From Actinoplanes sichuanensis (GTDB lineage: Bacteria; Actinomycetota; Actinomycetes; Mycobacteriales; Micromonosporaceae): a DNA stretch of 64,000 bases. Of this stretch, positions 1 to 7,810 are shown piece after piece (positions within the stretch are counted from its first letter, which is position 1; the number at the start of each line of letters is the position of its first letter). Location of the stretch: NCBI RefSeq assembly GCF_033097365.1, contig NZ_AP028461.1:3720001-3784000 (forward strand), written 5' to 3'. The notes beneath the pieces were generated by a model. The model saw nothing but the letters and a program-made list of their open reading frames with translations, did not search any database and had not been told where the DNA came from. The position numbers and the translations under genes are program-made.

Positions 1-7
1 GGGCGAG

Positions 8-1012
8 ATGGCTGACGTATTGGTGACCGGCGGTTCGGGCTACATCGGTGGATGGTGTGTCCTGGCGCTGCTGGAGGCCGGTTGGACGGTGCGGACGACG
101 GTGCGCGATCCGGCGCGCGAGCCGCAGGTCCGCACGATGCTGCGGGAGCCCGGCACGCGGCTTCAGGTGGTGCGGGCGGACCTCGGCGGCGACGCGGGCT
201 GGGCGGAGGCGGCGGCCGGCTGCCGCCACGTGTTGCACGTCGCGTCACCCACACTCACGCACCAGCCGCGCAACGACGACGAGATGGTGCGCCCCGCCGT
301 CGACGGAACACTGCGGGTGCTGCGGGCGGCCCACGGCGCCGGCGTGCAGCGGGTGGTGATGACCTCGGCGATCGGCGCGGTCGCCTACGGGCACCCGGAC
401 CGGGACACCCCGTTCACCGAACGCGACTGGACGGACGTCGACGCCGGGATCGCGCCGTACCAGAAGTCGAAAACCCTCGCCGAACGCGCTGCCTGGGAAT
501 TCGTCGGCGGCGAGGGCAGCGGCCTGGAACTGGCCACGGTCAACCCGACCGCTGTGCTCGGCCCGGTGCTCGGCCCCGACTACTCCCCGTCGCTGAACGG
601 CATCGCCCGCATGCTGGACGGGTCGATGCCGACGGTGCTGCCGTTCGCCACCGGTTACGTCGACGTCCGGGACGTGGCCGCGCTGCACCTGCTCGCGATG
701 ACCGAACCCGCCGCGGCCGGTGAACGGTTCATCGCCACCGCCGGGCACAGCCTGTGGCAGCGTGAGGTCGCCGCCATCCTGCGCGAACGGCTCGGCGAAC
801 GGGCCGCCAAGGTGCCGACCCGTGAGATGCCGGTGTGGGCGGCCCAGGGCCTGGCCCGGGTCAACCCGGAGATGCGGGCGCTGCGGAAGCTGCTCGGGCG
901 CAATCTGGACGCCACCTCCGCGAAGGCCGAGACACTGCTCGGCTGGAAGGCACGCCCGATCGAGGACACCATCACCGAGACGGCCGAGAGCCTGCTCGCT
1001 CTCCCGAAATGA
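8..1012 (+). CDS. NAD(P)-dependent epimerase/reductase (extended SDR)
   Basis: This 334-residue protein has an N-terminal Rossmann nucleotide-binding motif, TGGSGYIGGW, within the first 20 residues. The catalytic Tyr-Lys pair of extended short-chain dehydrogenases is seen as YQKSK near residue 150. The overall pattern resembles dihydroflavonol-4-reductase-like or aldehyde reductases that reduce small carbonyl substrates in the cytosol. The substrate cannot be read from the sequence. The start lies only 7 bases into the window, so an earlier start cannot be excluded, but the glycine motif sits at the usual distance from this ATG. The gene overlaps the next reading frame by an ATGA, so the two are probably co-transcribed. 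Confidence 0.85.
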   Translation: MADVLVTGGSGYIGGWCVLALLEAGWTVRTTVRDPAREPQVRTMLREPGTRLQVVRADLGGDAGWAEAAAGCRHVLHVASPTLTHQPRNDDEMVRPAVDGTLRVLRAAHGAGVQRVVMTSAIGAVAYGHPDRDTPFTERDWTDVDAGIAPYQKSKTLAERAAWEFVGGEGSGLELATVNPTAVLGPVLGPDYSPSLNGIARMLDGSMPTVLPFATGYVDVRDVAALHLLAMTEPAAAGERFIATAGHSLWQREVAAILRERLGERAAKVPTREMPVWAAQGLARVNPEMRALRKLLGRNLDATSAKAETLLGWKARPIEDTITETAESLLALPK

Positions 1013-1728
1013 GAGACACCATGCGCGTAGTGCTTTTCGGCGCGACCGGAATGGTCGGCCACGGGGTGCTCACCGCCCTGCTCGAAGACCCCACGATCAC
1101 CGGAGTCGTCTCGGTGTCCCGGCGCGTCACCGGGCGTTCCCATCCGAAACTGAAAGAGGTTCTGCACCGGGATTTCCTCGACTACCGGGAGCTCGACGCC
1201 GAATTCGCGGCGGCGCACGCCACGCTGTTCTGCCTGGGCACCCCGTCGGTCGGGAAAACCGAACCGGAATACACCCGGATCACCCGGGACTACGCGGTCG
1301 CCGCCGCGGCGGCGGCCCTTCGCAACAATCCGGACAGCGTGTTCGGGTACGTCTCCGCGAACCGAGCCGACAGCACGAGCCGGACGATGTGGATCCGGGT
1401 GAAGGGTCGCGCCGAGGAGAACCTGGCCGCCCTGCATCCGCGGGCGTTCTTCCTCCGGCCGGGGTTCATCCGCCCGTGCCGCGGCGCACGTCCCGCCACT
1501 CGGGCCCAGCGGGTCGTCTACGCGGTTCTGACCCCGTTCCATCCGCTGCTGAAACTGTTGTTCCCGACCGGGGTGACGACGACCGACGCGATCGCCCACA
1601 CCATGCTCGAACTGATCCACGCGCCGGAGTCCCTGCCCCGGCGGCTGGACAACACCCTGATCAACCAGATCGCCGAGCGGGGCGCCGCCCGGGTCACGGC
1701 AGATCGACCTCCTCGAAGTCGAAGCTGA
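1009..1728 (+). CDS. NAD(P)-binding Rossmann-fold protein
   Basis: This protein of about 239 residues begins at the ATG that overlaps the stop of the upstream reductase (ATGA). A second ATG at 1021 starts directly on the Rossmann strand (MRVVLFGATGMVGHG) and is an equally good start. The glycine motif GATGMVG and a later WIRVKGRAEENL stretch resemble atypical SDR proteins of the HTATIP2/NmrA type, which bind NAD(P) and may be redox sensors or oxidoreductases. No classical YxxxK pair is obvious. The last 35 bases overlap the 3' end of the convergent leucine-rich-repeat gene. Confidence 0.75.
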   Translation: MRDTMRVVLFGATGMVGHGVLTALLEDPTITGVVSVSRRVTGRSHPKLKEVLHRDFLDYRELDAEFAAAHATLFCLGTPSVGKTEPEYTRITRDYAVAAAAAALRNNPDSVFGYVSANRADSTSRTMWIRVKGRAEENLAALHPRAFFLRPGFIRPCRGARPATRAQRVVYAVLTPFHPLLKLLFPTGVTTTDAIAHTMLELIHAPESLPRRLDNTLINQIAERGAARVTADRPPRSRS

Positions 1729-2425
1729 CCTTCCGCAGATGGGGCAGCCCGCGCAGCACGGCCAGGATCCGCTCGTCCGGATCGCCGGGCAGCGACAGCT
1801 CGCGAAGCTCGGTCAGCTCACCGATCCAGTCCGGGATCTCGGCGATCTCGTTCATCCAGAGCCCGAGCACCCGCAACCCGGTCAGCCCCCGGATCCACGT
1901 CGGCACGACGGTCAGCCCGTTGCGGGACAGCTCGAGACGGGTCAGCTCGGTGAGCCGCCCCAGAGTGTCCGGCAGGCTCTCCGGCGACTCGTTGAACCAG
2001 CCGAGATAGAGGTCCAGATCGGTGAGCCGGGTCAGGTCGCCGATGCTCTCCGGCAGCCGGTCCGAGCGGGTGTCGATGAGGGCCAGCTCCCGAAGGTCGG
2101 TCAGCCGCCCGAGAAAGTCGAGCGGCTCACCCTCCAGGTTGTTCTCGCTGAGGCTCAGCACCCGCAGCCCGGTCAGCTCCCCGAGCATCGCCACCTCCTC
2201 CAGGCCGTTCGCCTGAAGGTTGAGGTCGGTCAGCCGACCGAGCTCGGCCAGCCAGCCGGGCAGGCCCTCGAGATCGTTGAACTGAAGATCGAGGGATTCG
2301 AGATGCTCCAGCCCTCGGACCGCCTCCGGTACCTCATACAGCCCGCATCGCGACAGATCGAGCACCGTCGCCCGATCCGTCCGCGCGGCCTCGATCCGGG
2401 CCGCCACCATTTCCGGGTCCCGCAT
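1694..2425 (-). CDS. Leucine-rich-repeat protein
   Basis: This 243-residue protein is almost entirely leucine-rich repeats of about 23 residues, for example LESLDLQFNDLEGLPGWL, TDLNLQANGLEEV and LRVLSLSENNLEG. I count about eight repeats from residue 25 to the end. Such proteins are protein-interaction scaffolds; the partner is unknown. There is no signal peptide or membrane helix, so it is probably cytoplasmic. The start is the ATG at 2425 (MRDPEM), which lies 10 bases downstream of the stop codon of an etfA remnant. The frame stays open further upstream but loses protein-like composition there. Confidence 0.8.
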   Translation of the reverse strand: MRDPEMVAARIEAARTDRATVLDLSRCGLYEVPEAVRGLEHLESLDLQFNDLEGLPGWLAELGRLTDLNLQANGLEEVAMLGELTGLRVLSLSENNLEGEPLDFLGRLTDLRELALIDTRSDRLPESIGDLTRLTDLDLYLGWFNESPESLPDTLGRLTELTRLELSRNGLTVVPTWIRGLTGLRVLGLWMNEIAEIPDWIGELTELRELSLPGDPDERILAVLRGLPHLRKVSFDFEEVDLP

Positions 2426-2931
2426 GCACCAGATGCTATCCGCGTCGGCGGATCTCCTCGGCGGCCTGCGGGACCACCGTGAACAGGTCGCCGACGACGC
2501 CGAAGTCGGCGAGCTCGAAGATCGGAGCCTCGGCGTCGGAGTTGACCGCGACGATCGTCTTCGAGGTCTGCATGCCGGCCCGATGGGGAGGGTGCGGCAC
2601 TCGATGTGCCCGCACCTCGATTCTCCCCCTCTGCGCCGCCGGACGGGACGGCGATGAAGGCGATCGCCGCGACCCCGATCAATCCGGCCACGACCGCACG
2701 CCGCCGCCCGGCGCCACCCGGTTGGTTGTCGCCGTCGGATCCCGGGCGCAGGATCTTCAGATCGACCAGAGCACTCGCGCAGGCGGCAGCCGCGAGAATG
2801 GCGGCCACCAGGCGGGCCGGAATAGATGACAACCAGGACCAATCGACACTGATCCGCAGCGCGAACAGGACGAGGAGAACAGTCAGAAGAATCCACAAAC
2901 CGACGACGACCAGCAGCCGAGTCGAGCGCAT
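2230..2931 (-). pseudogene. Membrane-protein gene with its 3' end replaced by foreign sequence
   Basis: The first 115 or so codons look real. A strong membrane helix follows MRSTRLL at residues 5-25, then come helices around residues 38-56 (LVAAILAAAACASALV) and 78-95 (AVVAGLIGVAAIAFIAV). From about position 2583 onwards the same frame reads through the etfA remnant out of frame. It then runs into the start of the leucine-rich-repeat gene, giving a long arginine-rich tail with no natural composition, and stops only at 2230. I read this as a three-helix membrane protein that lost its own C-terminus in the rearrangement that brought in the etfA fragment. A functional chimeric protein is possible but unlikely. 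Confidence 0.55.
2436..2583 (-). pseudogene. etfA: C-terminal remnant of electron transfer flavoprotein alpha subunit
   Basis: About 45 codons ending in TAG at 2436 read ...AGMQTSKTIVAVNSDAEAP, then IFELADFGVVGDLFTVVPQ, then AAEEIRRRG. This is the strongly conserved FAD-binding C-terminus of EtfA, where the canonical sequence runs HLAGMQTSKTIVAVN...PIFELVDFGVVGDLFKVVPQ. Homology begins at a His-x-Ala-Gly just before the Met codon at about 2574. Upstream of about 2583 the sequence belongs to a different gene in another frame. The roughly 270 N-terminal residues of EtfA are absent and no etfB is present. The frame of the remnant is intact with no stops, so the truncation looks recent, or the stretch may still be translated within another protein. 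Confidence 0.85.
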
Positions 2932-3040
2932 AAGCCATGATATTCAGTCACCCAACGCAACACCACAATTACTTTCGATGGATCTTTCGCTGCAAACGGG
3001 TTCACAATCGGGTGACGGATACGAATTCCGAATTGTTGGA

Positions 3041-3448
3041 TCAGTCGTCGAAAGGCAGGGTTATACCGCCTCCACCCAGGCCGGCGTAGAGGTGCGGGTT
3101 GCGGGTCATCACGTCGGCGCCGCACTCCAGGGCCAGCCAGGCGGCCAGCGCGTGCGGGTAACCGCCGACCACCCGGTGGACGCCGGCGACCATCCGCCAG
3201 TCGTCCGGGTCGTCGACGACCAGTTGGGCGGCGGCGTGGCCGAGCAGGATGTCGAGCCAGCCGAGCTCCTCCTCGGTGATCAGGGCGGCCGCCTCGACCA
3301 GGCACGGAAGCGGGACGAGCACGCAGCCGCCCTCGATGTCGATCTCGGCGAGGAGCTCGCCGACGGCCAGGCTGCCCCGGGCGAACCCGGTGATGGCGCT
3401 GGTGTCGAGGATCAGGGCGACGGTGCGGTGGTCGCGCCGATCGGTCAC
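3041..3448 (-). CDS. PIN-domain ribonuclease, probable VapC-type toxin
   Basis: This 135-residue protein has the PIN-domain layout: an N-terminal LILDTSA with Asp15, a central acidic residue in LPCLVEAA (Glu52), and a C-terminal GADVMTRNP with Asp112. These are the expected Mg2+-binding acidic residues of VapC-like RNases. Length and layout match VapC toxins. It starts with GTG in a 4-base GTGA overlap with the stop of a 56-codon gene upstream, the usual antitoxin-then-toxin order. The target RNA is unknown. Part of the PIN family is not toxic, so the toxin role is an inference from size and gene order. Confidence 0.75.
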   Translation of the reverse strand: MTDRRDHRTVALILDTSAITGFARGSLAVGELLAEIDIEGGCVLVPLPCLVEAAALITEEELGWLDILLGHAAAQLVVDDPDDWRMVAGVHRVVGGYPHALAAWLALECGADVMTRNPHLYAGLGGGGITLPFDD

Positions 3449-3615
3449 GCGGCGCGGAGGCGCTCGAGCAGGGCGGCCCGGGCGTTCGGATCGCGGCGGG
3501 CGCGGGCGTCGGCCAGCGAGCGGCGGGCCCGGTCGAGGCCCTCGGTGGTGACGGGCCGGCCGTTCTCGGCGAGCACGTCGACGAACGGCCGGCCGTCGGT
3601 GTCGGAGTTGCTCAT
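3445..3615 (-). CDS. Small probable antitoxin paired with PIN toxin
   Basis: This 56-codon gene begins MSNSDTDGRPFVDVLAENG and ends with an Arg/Ala-rich helix (ARRSLADARARRDP...). It reads antisense to nothing else and overlaps the following PIN gene by GTGA. The size, charge and amphipathic C-terminal helix fit a VapB-like antitoxin whose C-terminus wraps the toxin, but no ribbon-helix-helix or AbrB motif can be named with certainty. The gene is too short for common gene-length cut-offs, so it could easily be missed. The antitoxin role rests on coupling to the PIN gene. Confidence 0.6.
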   Translation of the reverse strand: MSNSDTDGRPFVDVLAENGRPVTTEGLDRARRSLADARARRDPNARAALLERLRAA

Positions 3616-3667
3616 GCCGTCAGGGTACGGCGTGACCGGGCGCCGTGACCAGCGGGAACGGCCCGGG

Positions 3668-4336
3668 TCAGCACTTGCGCCAGAGGACGTGGAAGTCGGA
3701 GCCGCTGGTGGAGTTCATGGTGAGGGCGTTGCGGCCGGTGGCGGTACCGGCGTCCACCTTGAGCTCGAAGTTCACGTTGAGGTAGCGGCTCGCACCGCAC
3801 GGCAGGTAGGACACGTCGCCCTTGGCGATCTTGTGGGTGCGGTTCCACGGCCCCTTGACCGGCCCGGTGAACGGGTAGGCGATCCGGTCGGTCTCGGCGT
3901 CGCCGGCCCAGTAGTAGGCGGTCGACTGGGTGCCCGACGCGCCGGACTGCAGATTCGCCGTGCCCCTGGTGACGATCCGGTCGATCCCCCACGTCCAGCT
4001 CTGCGGGGCGCGGACGTCGAGGGCGAGCTGGCAGTTCTTGCGGGAGTCGAGCGGGTCGGAGCCGGGCCCGGTGGTGGCGGCGAAGTCCTTGTAGGTGAGG
4101 GTGAAGGAGGTGCCGTCGGTCTCCACGTCCATCCCGCCGGCCGGGCAGCCGGAGCCGTTGGCGGAGACGATGCTGACGAGCACCTTCTTGGGCGGCGGGG
4201 CGGCGGCGGACGACGACGGCAGGGCCGCGGTGGCGGACGACGGCAGGGCCGCGGTGGCGGACGACGACGACGGCACGGCCGCGGTGGCGGCCAGGCAGGC
4301 GAGGAGCGCGGCTCCGGTGGCGACGGTGTGCAGCAT
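3668..4336 (-). CDS. Secreted DUF4360-family protein
   Basis: This 222-residue protein has a short hydrophobic signal peptide (MLHTVATGAALLACLAATAA), a Ser/Ala/Pro linker to about residue 48, and then a domain matching the DUF4360 pattern. In that domain, VSIVSANGSGCPAGG is followed by FTLTYKDFAA, a cysteine in RKNCQLALDV and a C-terminal WRKC. DUF4360 proteins are small secreted proteins of fungi and actinomycetes with no defined function. The four cysteines probably form disulfides. The linker is built from a DNA tandem repeat. The gene stands alone, divergent from the SDR gene downstream of it on the plus strand. Confidence 0.8.
   Translation of the reverse strand: MLHTVATGAALLACLAATAAVPSSSSATAALPSSATAALPSSSAAAPPPKKVLVSIVSANGSGCPAGGMDVETDGTSFTLTYKDFAATTGPGSDPLDSRKNCQLALDVRAPQSWTWGIDRIVTRGTANLQSGASGTQSTAYYWAGDAETDRIAYPFTGPVKGPWNRTHKIAKGDVSYLPCGASRYLNVNFELKVDAGTATGRNALTMNSTSGSDFHVLWRKC
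4212..4289. repeat. 24-bp tandem repeat in the DUF4360 linker
   Basis: Two exact 24-base units (4212-4235 and 4236-4259) are followed by a third unit (4260-4289) that has 6 extra bases (GACGAC) and one substitution. All lengths are multiples of three, so the frame is kept. The repeat encodes repeated Ser/Ala/Thr-Ala-Leu/Val-Pro linker blocks. It should be prone to length change by slippage. Confidence 0.85.
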
Positions 4337-4509
4337 GGCGACCTCTCAGGGGCTCGCAATGGGTGACATATACCGAACGTACGTTTCACCACGTTTGCCC
4401 GCCGGGGTCATGCCCGCTTTTCGGCCGTGCGGGGGATACCGGGATGGCCCGCGAGGTCAGAATCGAAATCGGTTTGCGGTGTGATGCGACGGATGGGCAG
4501 GATCGCGAG

Positions 4510-5274
4510 GTGCATTCCGATCAGCAGAGACCTGTCGCACTCGTCACCGGAGTCGGCCGCACGGCAGGCATCGGCGCGGGCATCGCGAGGCGGCTCGCCG
4601 CCACCGGTTGGGACGTCGCCTTCACCTTCTGGACACGGTACGACGAGCGAATGACGTGGGGTGTCGAGCCCGGAGCGACCGACGCGATCACCAGGATGCT
4701 CGCCGATCAGGGCGCCCGGGCCGCCGCGATCGAGGCCGACCTGGCCGACGTCGCCGCGCCGGCCGACGTCTTCGACCGGGCGCAGCAGCGGCTCGGCCCG
4801 GTCACCGCGCTGGTCATGTGCCACGCCGAGTCGGTCGACTCGGGGCTGCTGGACACCACGGTGGAGAGCTTCGACCGGCACTTCGCGGTCAACGCCCGGG
4901 CCACGTGGCTGCTGATCCGCGAGTTCGGGCAGCGCTTCGGCGGCCCGCACGGCACCGGCCGGATCATCGCGCTGACCAGTGACCACACGGTCGGCAACCT
5001 GCCGTACGGGGCGAGCAAGGGTGCCCTGGACCGGATCACCCTGGCCGCCACGCACGAGTTCGCGCACCTCGGCGTCAGCGCCAACGTGATCAACCCGGGC
5101 CCGATCGACACCGGCTGGATGACCGGCGAGGTCCGCGACAGGTGCGTCGAGGCCACCCCGCTGGGCCGCCTCGGCACCCCGGAGGACACCGCGGACCTGG
5201 TCGAGTTCCTCTGCTCGCCCCGCGGTCGGTGGATCAACGGGCAGTTGCTGATGAGCAACGGCGGTTTCGCTTAA
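4510..5274 (+). CDS. Short-chain dehydrogenase/reductase (FabG-like)
   Basis: This 254-residue classical SDR is read from a GTG at 4510. That start has AGGA 7 bases upstream and gives the usual family length, with the cofactor motif at the N-terminus. The cofactor motif is slightly extended (VTGVGRTAGIG). The catalytic Ser is in IALTSDH, the YxxxK pair is YGASK near residue 165, and NPGPIDTGW is the usual loop after strand six. It probably reduces a keto group with NADPH; similar proteins are annotated as 3-ketoacyl-ACP reductases. The substrate is unknown. The gene ends 4 bases into the convergent M16 peptidase gene. Confidence 0.85.
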   Translation: MHSDQQRPVALVTGVGRTAGIGAGIARRLAATGWDVAFTFWTRYDERMTWGVEPGATDAITRMLADQGARAAAIEADLADVAAPADVFDRAQQRLGPVTALVMCHAESVDSGLLDTTVESFDRHFAVNARATWLLIREFGQRFGGPHGTGRIIALTSDHTVGNLPYGASKGALDRITLAATHEFAHLGVSANVINPGPIDTGWMTGEVRDRCVEATPLGRLGTPEDTADLVEFLCSPRGRWINGQLLMSNGGFA

Positions 5275-6878
5275 CGGTTGCGGATGCGACGCAGCCTGCC
5301 CCGCAGGCTGGTGCAGCACCGGCCCGGACAGCCGTCGTCGGCGCAGCATTCGCCGTCGCGGCAGGTGTCCGGGCAGCAGTCGTCGTCGCAGCACTCGTCG
5401 TCATCGTCGTCATCGTCGTCGGGCTCGGCCGGCCGCGGGATCTCGTCCGGGTCCCGGGGCGGCAGGTCGACGCGCAGGTCGGGGTGGATGACGGAGTCGA
5501 TGTACGGGACCGCCCGCTCGGCGTTCTCCAGCACGGTCGGCTCGACCGCGACCGAGATGCCGTCGTGGCCGATCAGCCGCCTTCCGCCGTCCGGATAGGC
5601 GAGCAGGGCCGCACACTGGTCGAACAGGACGGTGAGGTGATCCTCCTTGCCGTCGGTGAGGCTGACCCCCTGCCGACCGACGACCAGGCGGATCTCGGCG
5701 TCACTGATCGCGGGGTGTTCGGCGCCGGTGACCGCGAACGTCGACCGGTGCGGGGCCTGCGTGAACCCGGCCCAGTTCACCCGGACCCCCTGCGGGGCCA
5801 TGATCAGGCCGTCCGCCCACGCCTCGGCCGCGATCGCCCGCACCTGGGCCGGGGTGACGGCCCGGGCGGCGGCGATGAGCTCCGGCAGGTCCCGCACCGG
5901 CTGCCCGGTGAGCAGGTCGAACACCTGGCCGGGCAGCAGCGCGCCACGGCGGGCGGCCTCGGCGAGACGGTCGCACTCCTGGGCGATCACCGTGGCGACC
6001 TCGGCCGGGTCGGCGCCGACGTAGCGCAGCGAGGCCATCACGTCGACGAACCCGCCGAGGACGGCGCCGCTCTTCTCCGGCAGCGCGTCGGCCGTCGCGG
6101 AGACCGAGGCGGTGCCGTTCCCGCGGGTCGTGTAGTCGGTCTGGACGGTGTACGAGATGCCGCTCTCCTGGCGCAGCGAACGGAACATGGCCCGCTGCAG
6201 GACGGTGGCGAAGACCTCGGACGCGGCGTGCCGGCGTACGTCGGCGTTCCAGGCCAGCATGCCGGGCGGGCCGGTGACGAAGGCGGGACGGGTGGGCAGC
6301 GCCGACGAGACACGAGGCGCCGGTCGGCGTACCCCCTCCGGAAGAGTCAACCGCAACCCGGGCGGCATCGCCGGGCCGGCCACCCACAACGCCGCGTTCT
6401 CCCTGGTGAAGAACCAGTCGGTCCAGCGGCGCAGGCCGTCCGGGGTGATCGCCGGCAGGCCCAGCTCGCCGTAGCCGCCGACGCCGAAGTCGCGGGCGCC
6501 GTGCCGGTTGACGGCCAGCAGGTGGTCGGCGGAGACGCCCCGGCCGCGCTGTTCGGTGCGCAGGATCTCCTTCTCGGTGGCGAGCCGGTGCAGCGGCAGG
6601 TCGTGCAGGGCCCGGCAGACGCCGTTGAGGAACGCGACGACGTCGGTGTCGCCGCCCTCGGTGTGGAAGTAGGTGATCTCGTCGCCGGTCGCGCCGTTGT
6701 AGTGGTAGTCGGTGACCCCGAGCGGGAACAGCGCCAGATGCTCGATGAGGTGGGTGATGCCGTGCCGGGACAGTGGCTCGTCGGCGCACCCGACGCGGAA
6801 GGCGAGGCCGGCCCCGATCGGGCCGTCGGTGCGGGTGAACAGGCCGGGGATGCCGTCGATCTCGAAACGCTCGATCAT
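5271..6878 (-). CDS. M16-family metallopeptidase with acidic Cys-rich C-terminal tail
   Basis: This 535-residue protein carries the inverted zinc motif of M16 peptidases, HLIEH at residues 43-47, followed by a conserved Glu-rich helix (ATEKEILRTEQ, about 100-110). It resembles actinobacterial insulinase-like proteins that cut peptides in the cytosol; there is no signal peptide. The last 60 residues are unusual: eight consecutive Asp residues are followed by ten Cys in about 30 residues, largely as CC pairs, and then a basic RGRLRRIRNR end. Such a tail is not part of the M16 fold and could bind metal or form disulfides. The gene overlaps the stop of the upstream damaged gene by ATGA, so the two form one operon. 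Confidence 0.85.
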   Translation of the reverse strand: MIERFEIDGIPGLFTRTDGPIGAGLAFRVGCADEPLSRHGITHLIEHLALFPLGVTDYHYNGATGDEITYFHTEGGDTDVVAFLNGVCRALHDLPLHRLATEKEILRTEQRGRGVSADHLLAVNRHGARDFGVGGYGELGLPAITPDGLRRWTDWFFTRENAALWVAGPAMPPGLRLTLPEGVRRPAPRVSSALPTRPAFVTGPPGMLAWNADVRRHAASEVFATVLQRAMFRSLRQESGISYTVQTDYTTRGNGTASVSATADALPEKSGAVLGGFVDVMASLRYVGADPAEVATVIAQECDRLAEAARRGALLPGQVFDLLTGQPVRDLPELIAAARAVTPAQVRAIAAEAWADGLIMAPQGVRVNWAGFTQAPHRSTFAVTGAEHPAISDAEIRLVVGRQGVSLTDGKEDHLTVLFDQCAALLAYPDGGRRLIGHDGISVAVEPTVLENAERAVPYIDSVIHPDLRVDLPPRDPDEIPRPAEPDDDDDDDDECCDDDCCPDTCRDGECCADDGCPGRCCTSLRGRLRRIRNR

Positions 6879-7692
6879 GATGCGGTCTCCACGGCCCAGG
6901 CGCGGACGTCCCGGAAGGCCTCCGGCACGTCCTTGAACACGGTGTTCCAGGGGTACGACGTGCCGAGCTCGCCGAGCAGGCGCAGCGGCCAGGCGGTGGC
7001 CGGCCGGTCGTCCATCAGGCGGAAGAGGAACGCGAACGCGCCGGCCGCCTCCAGCCAGCCGTAACAGCGCCGGAAACCGGGGTCGCCGATCGACCGGCGG
7101 GCGGGGCGGCCCGCATCGCCTCGCGGGCGAACGTGTGCATCTGCGCCCACGAGCCGCCCCACTTCGGTTCCAGCTGGTCCATCAGCTGCCGCTGCGCCGG
7201 AAGGTGGTGCGGGTGGGCCAGGCTCAGCCGCTCGTACCGGCGGCGTGCCTCGGCGATGCCCAGGGACAGGCCTCGAGCCGAGATCAGGCGGACCGTCCAG
7301 ACGGCCGGGTCGCGTGGGTTACGCGCGGCACCCTCGATCAGCACCTCCTCGGCCCGGCCGAGCCACTCGTGGAAGGCCTTGAACTGCTCGGCGCTGACGT
7401 CCCGCGCCCACGCGCCGGTCCGGATCTCCCAGCCGACGCCGATCAGGTGCTCGCCGAGCATGGCGGTCGCCGCGCCGTCGGACGGGTCACGGCGCAACAC
7501 GTCGCGGAGGAAACCCTCCAGGTCCTTCTCGCCGGCGGCGACCCGGATCATCCCGGTGCGGTTGTCGAGGGGGACGGCGTCGATGGCCTGGCGGCAGGCG
7601 GGCCAGTCCCGGCGGGCGAGAGCGGCCCGCAGAACCCCGATGTGGGGGTACGCGGCGACGAGATCGAGGACCACGTCAGTGGGCGGCGGCAT
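6875..7692 (-). pseudogene. Hypothetical TPR-like protein gene broken by frameshift and probable internal deletion
   Basis: Two frames together make one protein. The N-terminal part runs from the ATG at 7692 (MPPPTDVVLDLVAAYP) through alpha-helical repeats with AMLGEHLIGVGW and PKWGGSWAQMH to APPAG near 7090. The C-terminal part continues in another frame from RSIGDPGFRRCYGW to WAVETAS, with its stop at 6875-6877. The two halves have the composition of one soluble helical protein common next to actinobacterial stress genes. At the junction, a stretch of probably 30-45 residues seems to be missing in addition to the frame change. The stop is coupled by ATGA to the M16 peptidase. Function unknown. 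Confidence 0.7.
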
Positions 7693-7732
7693 GGCCGCAG
7701 ACGGCACCTCAGATGATCTTGCGGGGATACCC

Positions 7733-7751
7733 GTGACACCTGGCTGACACC
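7733..7751 (+). promoter_or_regulatory. Direct-repeat site upstream of ABC operon (likely response-regulator site)
   Basis: GTGACACC (7733-7740) and CTGACACC (7744-7751) are spaced exactly 11 bases apart, one helical turn, as expected for tandem OmpR-family binding. The same octamer in its CTGTCACC/CTGACACC forms occurs three times in front of the response-regulator gene at 12656-12688. The site lies 60 bases before the ABC ATPase start. Confidence 0.55.
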
Positions 7752-7810
7752 GACTGTTCTCTACAACGGACCTCGGCACTGATTCCATCGAGGAAGTCGA
7801 GGACCGGATC

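Noticed and set aside
2883..3305. 140-codon minus-strand frame with a plausible-looking end (NPFAAKDPSKVIVV)
   Set aside because: Most of it is the plus-one frame of the PIN gene. The natural-looking end comes from locally lower GC in the intergenic stretch.
2606..4366. Long plus-strand open frame of about 586 codons
   Set aside because: It is antisense to the membrane-protein, PIN and DUF4360 genes, has arginine/glycine-rich composition without any motif, and reflects high-GC stop-codon depletion.
4376..4385. Palindrome AACGTACGTT between the DUF4360 and SDR genes
   Set aside because: Short, single and without a regulator gene nearby; not enough to call an operator.
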